NCBI GenBank assembly: GCA_032353305.1
Contig: JAUCNG010418466.1
Location: 1 to 10,146, forward strand
DNA from: Cephalothrix spiralis
Lineage: Eukaryota > Nemertea > Palaeonemertea > Archinemertea > Cephalotrichidae
DNA length: 10,146 nucleotides
Direction of reading: 5' to 3'
Within the stretch, counting starts at the first letter, position 1, and each line of letters starts with the position of its first letter. Below are positions 1 through 5,040 of the stretch, piece by piece. The notes beneath the pieces are model-generated. The model did no database searches. It saw only the letters and a program-made list of their open reading frames with translations, and was not told the origin of the DNA. A program made the translations under genes and the position numbers.

Positions 1-78
1 TACGGTTAAGAAAACGGTGCACGATAAGCGTTTTTCGGCGTTGCACGCTTCACGCTTAACCCCTTCAGGACCCTCATT
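1..78. repeat. Foreign sequence at the truncation point of the TLR paralogue
   Basis: Left of about base 78 the sequence has no similarity to the complete TLR gene. It is built of short related words (TTGCACGCTTCACGCTTAACC, GGTGCACGATAAGCG, GGTTAAG with its inverse CTTAACC) and is richer in CpG than the neighbouring gene. That suggests the edge of a repeat or satellite running out of the window. On the minus strand it supplies the last 23 codons and stop of the truncated open frame. Confidence 0.5.
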
Positions 79-1607
79 AGGGCATTTGGAATTTCCTTGA
101 ATTGATTATACCCTAAATCAAGTTGGCCTAAATGTATCCTTGAACATTGATTAAGTTGCATATAATCGTCTTCCGTTTGACATATTGAGTTAGTTGAACT
201 TACAAATGTATTTCTCAATAACTTTTTAATCCTATTCCATCTCAGATCTAATTTTGCCATATTTTGTAAAGCTCCAAAAACATTGTATTCCAATTTAGAT
301 ATTTTGTTTTTTGACATATCTAAATTGGTCAATTTTGGAAATTGAGAAAAGTCTGTACGTTTCATTATCCTGAAATTGTTTCCAGAGAGCACTAATGTTT
401 TAATATTTAGTCCATTCTTGCAAATCCCAATTTCTGATAGCACATTTCCATCCAATATTAGAATTTCAATATTTTTTAATGTCTCAATGCATGGAAATGT
501 TTTAATTATATTTCTTGAAACATCTAATTCTGTAATGAGCGAATAATTCATGAACTTCAAGGGGATGGTATCAATATTGCTATCAGTGATGCCTAACTTA
601 TCAATTGTCGTTTCTGTAACATTTTCTTCTGAGCAGGATTCTGGTAATGTCAGTTTATCTGGCAGTGATATTTTTGTCAAAGAAACATGCTGAAATTTTC
701 CATTGAGTTTGCAGAGAATGTCAGCAAATGATAATATGGAATTACTAATGTAAATACTCAGATCTTTAGGCTCATAATATTTCCTGTGCCGCTTTAAGTA
801 CACTCTTGTTCCATTGCTTAAGTCCCTCCAACCATATCTTTCTCTCAAATTGTTTAAAATTGGAGTTTGCTTTAAATCACAATTTTCTATGGACAGCGTC
901 TTCAGATTCTTCGCTATATCTGGGAATTCATAAGGATGGAAATTTCCCGCTGTGATAACATCATTTTTTATTCTCAGTATTTGCAAACTGTCTAATTTTG
1001 AGTTTCTGAAGATATTTGTACATCTCGGAATTTGTCGATTTACTCCTTCAAAGGTTAATTCTCGAATCGAAAATCCAACAGTAACATTCGTAGAATAAAA
1101 TCCAGAAGTGTCTGCACCTTCTATCAATTCTAATTCTGTCTCAAAAACAGCCTTCAAAATGTCAATCATAAACAAGTCTTGAATTCTACATTTCTTCACC
1201 TTTATTCCATATTTTGTGCCATTAGCAATTGAGCTGTGTCCCAAACCATTGATGCCTTGCAATCTAAGTCTAGTGCTGTTGTTCTCCAAATCATTGGTGA
1301 TATTTATTCCAAGTCTAGATTTTGCTGTCTTGCATTCCAATTCGAGATTAATTGAGCGTATCTTTTGTCCGAAAACACATTGGTGTTGGGTCAAAATTGC
1401 TAATTTCTCAATAAAAATTTTTGAGATGGAAATATCCTCCTGTTTCGTTGTTCTGCATGTTAAATCGTAGCTGTTAGGATGACATTTTCCAATACATTCG
1501 AAGCAGCTTCCTTGGTCACATTCAGTGTAGTAAATTCCACTCCTCAATAGTCCAAATGACTTGGACACGTGAATCATTACTACCAGCATCAAGGTAATAC
1601 TCTTAAT
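6..1607 (-). CDS. Truncated Toll-like receptor paralogue, exon 2 (LRR ectodomain only)
   Basis: With its Met-Glu exon this encodes a predicted 535-residue protein, similar throughout its first 512 residues to the ectodomain of the complete TLR. I estimate about 70% identity by eye. Shared blocks include YYEP, ISNS, DILCKLNGKFQHVSLT and LPESCSEENVTETTI. The acceptor TTTTTCAG|ATTAAGAGT fixes the exon start; ATG at 1589 is an internal Met. Similarity stops at about base 78, after IPNAL within an LRR, and a 23-residue unrelated basic tail runs to TAA (8-6). The C-cap, TM and TIR are absent. The ectodomain has no stop or frameshift, so truncation may be recent, or the product may be a secreted LRR protein. 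It could also be joined to a further exon outside the window, but the paralogue has no intron here. Gene homology is certain; pseudogene status is open. Confidence 0.82.
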   Translation of the reverse strand: MKSITLMLVVMIHVSKSFGLLRSGIYYTECDQGSCFECIGKCHPNSYDLTCRTTKQEDISISKIFIEKLAILTQHQCVFGQKIRSINLELECKTAKSRLGINITNDLENNSTRLRLQGINGLGHSSIANGTKYGIKVKKCRIQDLFMIDILKAVFETELELIEGADTSGFYSTNVTVGFSIRELTFEGVNRQIPRCTNIFRNSKLDSLQILRIKNDVITAGNFHPYEFPDIAKNLKTLSIENCDLKQTPILNNLRERYGWRDLSNGTRVYLKRHRKYYEPKDLSIYISNSILSFADILCKLNGKFQHVSLTKISLPDKLTLPESCSEENVTETTIDKLGITDSNIDTIPLKFMNYSLITELDVSRNIIKTFPCIETLKNIEILILDGNVLSEIGICKNGLNIKTLVLSGNNFRIMKRTDFSQFPKLTNLDMSKNKISKLEYNVFGALQNMAKLDLRWNRIKKLLRNTFVSSTNSICQTEDDYMQLNQCSRIHLGQLDLGYNQFKEIPNALMRVLKGLSVKRATPKNAYRAPFS

Positions 1608-1824
1608 CTGAAAAATATTTTGAAAATATTTGTAATTGTTACATATATATGACCATAACTTTGAGAGCTGAAATTTCCAAAACGTTAAAAATATTTAATG
1701 AATAAAATCTAATCTCAAAAATGTTGAATGACTGATTTGGATAATATGAACAACTTTTGTCTGCATGCATGCAATTTTACATTTTTGTACTTTATGTTTA
1801 CATCTTATAATGTTATTGACTGCT

Positions 1825-1832
1825 TACTGGGC
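1825..1832 (+). repeat. Left target-site duplication TACTGGGC
   Basis: TACTGGGC lies directly before the G-tract terminus of the inverted-repeat element and is repeated exactly after its right end. A 7-bp duplication with the element starting at CAG is the alternative reading. Confidence 0.7.
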
Positions 1833-1851
1833 AGAGGGGGGGGGGGGAGTT

Positions 1852-2743
1852 GTCAGATTGATTCAGACACCGACATAGGTGGAATGGTCATTTTTGGTCA
1901 TGACGTCAGATTGATTGTTGGGTGTTTAGGAATTTTGTCAGATTGATTACGAAAATGTCAGATTGATTGGTGGGTATATATATTAACCAATTTCAGATTG
2001 ATTATTTAAGTTTTTTTCCGCTAGAAGGCGCTATGGTGATGTCACAAGTGCATAATGCAATTTTATGAAGCTCTGATGACCATACATCTCCAAATATACA
2101 ATATACAACACTATACTATTTCTATGACATTGAACAAAAATTACGTCAGAGATATTGTGTGGTTTTGTATTTTCATAAATGTGGTGCTAATTTACACCAC
2201 ACTAGCTGAATTCATTTTTTAAGTAATTAGATGATCTGGATTTATTATTACCTTCAATTTGATATGCCACAAGCTATAGTTCATCAATATTTTGCAAAGA
2301 TAGTGTTATGACGTCACAAAATAACGTCATGATGTCACAAAATGATGTCATGGTATCATTTTTGAACCAGAAATGACTTTTCTTGGTATACATGTATTTT
2401 GTATTCTGTGTAATGTTTTTTAAATACAAACATAAAATAGATAGCCAGATGTTTTAAAAATTCAGAAAAAAGGACGCTTCATATTTATACTTTTGGGTGG
2501 GTCATTTTGTAAAAATGTCAGATTGTTTAAAAACAACAAGTCATAAATTTATTTGAATTTTTGGGGTGGGTCATTTTGAAAAAAAGTCAGATTGATTGTG
2601 CCGTGTCCGACATTTGGGTGGGTCGTTTAGTTTGGAAAATGTCAGATTGTTGGTGACCGCGTCAGATTGATTAGGGGATGGATGTCATTTGAAAAATAGG
2701 GCAAATTGAATCAATCTGACGTGGGTGTCTGAATCAATCTGAC
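1852..2743. repeat. Dispersed array of the motif GTCAGATTGATT
   Basis: Eleven copies or near copies are visible. Forward copies start at 1852, 1905, 1937, 1957, 1992 (first base changed), 2517, 2586, 2641 and 2661; inverted copies lie at 2709-2720 and 2732-2743. Those starting at 2517 and 2641 are diverged in the last bases. The later forward copies sit in a longer degenerate unit, GGGTGGGTCATTTTG followed by AAAAATGTCAGATTG. The motif is also part of the terminal inverted repeats. Confidence 0.8.
2305..2356. repeat. Short tandem of TGACGTCA-like palindromes
   Basis: Within the mobile element the unit (A)TGACGTCACAAAAT recurs in variants (TGACGTCAC, AACGTCAT, GATGTCAC, GATGTCAT) with CACAAAAT spacers. 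Each is a full or partial match to the CRE-type octamer TGACGTCA, which also occurs at 1901-1908. Whether this is regulatory or only repeat structure cannot be told from sequence. Confidence 0.5.
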
Positions 2744-2759
2744 AACCCCCCCCCCCCTG

Positions 2760-2767
2760 TACTGGGC
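2760..2767 (+). repeat. Right target-site duplication TACTGGGC
   Basis: This is the exact copy of the left octamer, directly after the terminal CCCTG of the element. Removing the element and one copy would restore an uninterrupted intron sequence. Confidence 0.7.
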
Positions 2768-2774
2768 TAGTTCG

Positions 2775-2842
2775 ATTTTGAAACTGCACTAGCTCAGCAA
2801 CGATGCCGTTACCCGAACACGGAACAAATAGAGTTTCAAAAT
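2775..2842. repeat. Small inverted repeat ATTTTGAAACT
   Basis: The 11-mer at 2775-2785 is matched by its exact reverse complement at 2832-2842, enclosing a 46-base GC-richer loop. It lies just beyond the right target-site duplication. It may be a fragment of an older repeat; I do not recognise it. Confidence 0.4.
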
Positions 2843-3295
2843 GAACTTCCATTTTTTGGAAATAAATATGATATATATCAATAAGAATTTTATAATCTGC
2901 TAGTAATTTAATTTTTTTTGGAATAAATATTTCTTATTATCTATATAATTAGCGCACAATATTAAATAACAACAAATAATCAATTTAATGTTTATATGTG
3001 GAAGCCTGATGGTCAATGCTGCACACATGAGGGTGATATTTGAATTCTAAGTTCTCGATATTTCGGAGCATAAATTTTTATCGATCACACGAGTTTCAAT
3101 CTCGAATATCATGTTAAGGTATGTGCACGAAGATATAAAACCTTTGAATTTTTTCTTTAGTTAAGAGGATCATTTTCGTGTAAAAATCTCGTGCCTACAT
3201 GTTGAGGAAGTTCCTAAAAATAGTTTTTGTTTTCTTCCTATCATGACAGTGCAGTGGGTTGATTTAAAATCATAAAATCTCAATTTTAAGGCACT

Positions 3296-3623
3296 CGGAA
3301 ATTCATCATTTTGTTGCATTCAAATCAAAATAGCTCGGATCATCTGATCATCTTGAAACTTCTCAGGTCTCTTCTTTATAAGATTATCTAAAATGCAACA
3401 ATTTTGTTTTTTGATATCTTTTATATTTTTTGAGAAATAATAAACTTTATGTTGAAGAAAAAAACATTTTATCTGAAAAACTTTGATGTCAAATTTCTCA
3501 AAAAATAAAAAAGGTATCGAAAAACAAAAAGGTTGCATTTTAGATAATCTTATAAGGAAGATGATCCGATGAGCCGTCTGAGAGCTATTTAAATTTGAAT
3601 GCAACAAAACTGATGAATTCCCG
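3296..3623. mobile_element. Foldback (MITE-like) long imperfect palindrome
   Basis: The left arm (about 3296-3450) and right arm (about 3470-3623) are imperfect reverse complements. Shared blocks read in the same order from each end: AATTCATCA, TTTTGTTGCATTCAAAT, ATAGCTC, GGATCATC, then ATAAGATTATCTAAAATGCAA, TTTTGTTTTT, GATA, TTTTTTGAGAAAT. The centre is near 3460. The whole element could fold into a hairpin of about 150 bp. No clear target-site duplication is seen. A minus-strand 95-codon open frame inside it is a by-product of this structure. Confidence 0.7.
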
Positions 3624-3699
3624 TCAACAGTAGCAACATAATAGCATCCATTTGTAAAATAAAATATATATACAGGTATGTGATTTGAGAAATTCTTAC

Positions 3700-3705
3700 C
3701 TCCAT
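3700..3705 (-). CDS. Coding part of exon 1 (Met-Glu) of the truncated TLR paralogue
   Basis: ATG GAG is followed by GTAAGAATTT, a strong donor (GT at 3699-3698), and joins in phase 0 to exon 2 at 1607 to give MEIKSITLMLVVMI. The surrounding 30 bases (3679-3708) are identical to the matching exon of the complete gene. A CTTTGCAG ending at 3717 could be an upstream acceptor, making the whole exon 17 nt (3716-3700). Retention of start, donor and acceptor suggests the gene can still be spliced. Confidence 0.78.
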
Positions 3706-3850
3706 GTTAATATACACTGCAAAGGTATTGCGATCAATTAATTAAATTAAAATCCAAAAGCTAATTTATTCTTCAAGTGTGACTTCCATCAGGGCAGACA
3801 GCTTCCAGACGTATATATTTTGCGTTACATTTCCAGGTAAAAACTTTTCA
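3706..3850 (-). promoter_or_regulatory. Candidate 5' flank/promoter of the truncated TLR paralogue
   Basis: Read on the minus strand, an AAATATATAC TATA-like box lies at about 3811-3820, about 105 bases before the ATG. The segment after it resembles the 5' flank of the complete gene: both contain TGGAAGTCA and GGATTTTAATT in the same order before the start exon. The promoter therefore seems to have been duplicated along with the gene. No convincing NF-kB-type site was seen. A 5' UTR intron ending at 3717 is an alternative reading. Confidence 0.35.
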
Positions 3851-4027
3851 ATATATTTCTTTACGTGTCTTTAAAAGATCAATTGTCTAAATTTATACTC
3901 ACCGCCTTGAGCCTGGTTTCTGTAACTTGGAAAACCCAAGCCAATAATTCATATAGATATTGAACCTACAGGTAATAATAGATTATAATTCATAATGACT
4001 TTTTTGTTTTCTGTATTGGGTTGTTGC
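3851..4027. other. AT-rich spacer without recognisable gene
   Basis: This is intergenic sequence between the candidate promoter of the truncated gene and the GC-rich island. No open frame, RNA gene or clear repeat was found. Confidence 0.5.
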
Positions 4028-4215
4028 GCTCTGCAGGCACCGCGGAGCTGAAGCCCCCCACCCAAATAATAAAAAAGTCACATTTTTAATTAACCCAAAT
4101 CCGTGAGAAATCAATCAGGGAGGGACGGTGGGTTAGGGGCCTTCTGAGAGTTCTAAATTCTAAAAAAGCCGCCTCCGCGGTGGCCGGGGGCAAGCCTCCG
4201 GACCCCCTTAAGTCC
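4028..4215. repeat. GC-rich inverted-repeat island
   Basis: CACCGCGGAG at 4038-4047 is the exact reverse complement of CTCCGCGGTG at 4173-4182. Inside these, a CCCCCCACCC tract (about 4054-4063) faces a GGTGGGTTAGGGG tract (about 4129-4141). A second short hairpin, GGGGGCAAGC with CCGGACCCCC, follows at about 4186-4206. The composition contrasts sharply with the AT-rich surroundings and suggests an inserted repeat. I cannot name the family. Confidence 0.55.
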
Positions 4216-4416
4216 TCAACCTTATTCGATTAGCCCTGCCAAAATCGAGAATTGCTTCCGCGGGTCTTGCTCTGAATAGCGGGATAATAAAAATGGTCAT
4301 TGACTTTTCAAATTTTTCTAAGAGAAAAAGGGGAAAAACATTTTGAGAATTAGCTTGCACGACAAACTATTTTTTCGCGAAGACTCGTTCTACATTTACA
4401 AAAAAATATACACAAT
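4216..4416. other. Spacer without recognisable gene
   Basis: This AT-rich stretch lies between the GC-rich island and the tandem 3'-end duplication. I see no gene or structured repeat in it. Confidence 0.45.
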
Positions 4417-5040
4417 AATCATATAACCCAATTTTATGCCAGTGTATACGCTTCCTGATATTTCTAAAAGCAGAAACTAATGGTCCTTAAAAAGCCAAAC
4501 TGAAAGACAATGGAGTTGACATAATCATTTATATTTCTATTAAGCCAAGAAATTAAGCTTTGGACCTTAAGTTGTCAGTTATATTTACAATGTATACAAA
4601 TTTACAAATTAACAAACGTAGTAGAGTCAAGTGTTCATCAGTGTGGTATCGTTTTAACCAGTTTTTCACTAGTTGTACAATCTCTGTCGTCACCATCATC
4701 TGCACCGTTTCCTATCTTAGCTAATGAAAGAAATTCAACAAAATCATTATTATACAACCGCATTTTTGCCATTAGGCTTCCTGATATTTCTCAAAACAGA
4801 AATGGTCTTTAAAAAGCTAAATTGAAAGGCAATGTAAACATAATTAAATCAAGCTTTAGTCATTCTCGATATACGTGTATCTATACTAAAGTTGCAAGTA
4901 ATATTTACAAAATTCACAACTTAAAAAAACGTAGTAGAGTCAAGAGTTCAAAAGTGGTATCGTTTCAACCTGTCTTTCACTACAGTATGCTAGTTCAAAA
5001 TTTGGTGAATCTTCATCGTGATGAACCTGAACTATAGTGG
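4417..5040 (-). repeat. Tandem duplication of the TLR 3' end and 3' flank (two diverged units)
   Basis: Unit A (about 4417-4748) and unit B (about 4745-5040) share, in order, ATA-rich sequence ending in TTTTGCC/TTTATGCC, CTTCCTGATATTTCT, AAAAAGC, GTAGTAGAGTCAAG, TGGTATCGTTT, TTTCACTA and the coding tail with its TGA. CTTCCTGATATTTCT starts at 4451 in unit A and 4777 in unit B (offset 326); the TGA codons are 302 apart, so the units differ by indels. Unit B is the functional 3' end of the complete gene. No AATAAA on the minus strand was found within about 500 bases downstream of its stop. Confidence 0.65.
4638..4748 (-). pseudogene. Relic of a Toll-like receptor C-terminus
   Basis: Read on the minus strand from 4748, the frame gives NDFVEFLSLAKIG, an acidic GADDGDDRD stretch, then TSEKLVKTIPH and TGA (4640-4638). 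This aligns with the end of the intact receptor: DKLVTFLSSAKKE, the acidic DADTDDT tail, and CSERQVETIPLLNS then TGA. The relic lacks roughly 30 tail codons and everything upstream of the last TIR helix. It is downstream of the complete gene on the same strand and shares flanking 3' sequence with it. The simplest reading is a tandem partial duplication; an alternative last exon is possible because CTTTCATTAG at 4730-4721 looks like an acceptor. Confidence 0.72.

Larger units (their letters stand above)
1833..2759. mobile_element. Non-autonomous inverted-repeat DNA element with 8-bp target-site duplication
   Basis: The ends are inverted copies: a left end with a 12-G tract followed by TTGTCAGATTGATTCAGACA, and a right end that mirrors it with a 12-C tract (2746-2757). 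The terminal repeats span about 1832-1871 and 2724-2759. The octamer TACTGGGC flanks both sides (1825-1832 and 2760-2767) and reads as a target-site duplication. The size of the duplication and the CAG/CTG-like termini resemble hAT-type elements, but the C at 1832 can be counted in either the repeat or the duplication, so the superfamily is tentative. There is no transposase open frame. The interior carries many copies of GTCAGATTGATT and a TGACGTCA-rich core. Confidence 0.8.
1608..3699 (-). other. Intron 1 of the truncated TLR paralogue
   Basis: This is a 2,092-base GT-AG intron, phase 0, at the same place as in the complete gene but about twice as long. Much of the extra length is inserted repeat: the 927-bp inverted-repeat element (1833-2759) and the palindrome at 3296-3623 together give about 1,255 bases. 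The remainder (1611-1832, 2768-3295, 3624-3698) is AT-rich and I see no gene in it. Confidence 0.7.

Noticed and set aside
1216-1470. Plus-strand open frame opposite the truncated TLR
   Set aside because: Antisense shadow of the LRR coding sequence. The same applies to plus-strand frames at 4822-5037, 5637-5822, 6972-7232 and 7546-7731.
1728-1946. 72-codon plus-strand open frame
   Set aside because: It crosses the boundary and G-tract of the inverted-repeat element (poly-Gly codons) and shows no protein-like features.
2768-2830. Possible tRNA-derived SINE (CTAGCTCAGCAACG resembles an A box)
   Set aside because: No B box in the right place on the same strand, no cloverleaf and no A-rich tail could be found.
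3320-3607. 95-codon minus-strand open frame
   Set aside because: It lies wholly inside the foldback palindrome and its sequence reflects the AT-rich inverted arms, not a protein.
4083-4088. Minus-strand ATTAAA as polyadenylation signal for the complete TLR gene
   Set aside because: It lies more than 850 bases past the stop codon, beyond the duplicated 3' unit and inside the GC-rich repeat island, so the link is not supportable.
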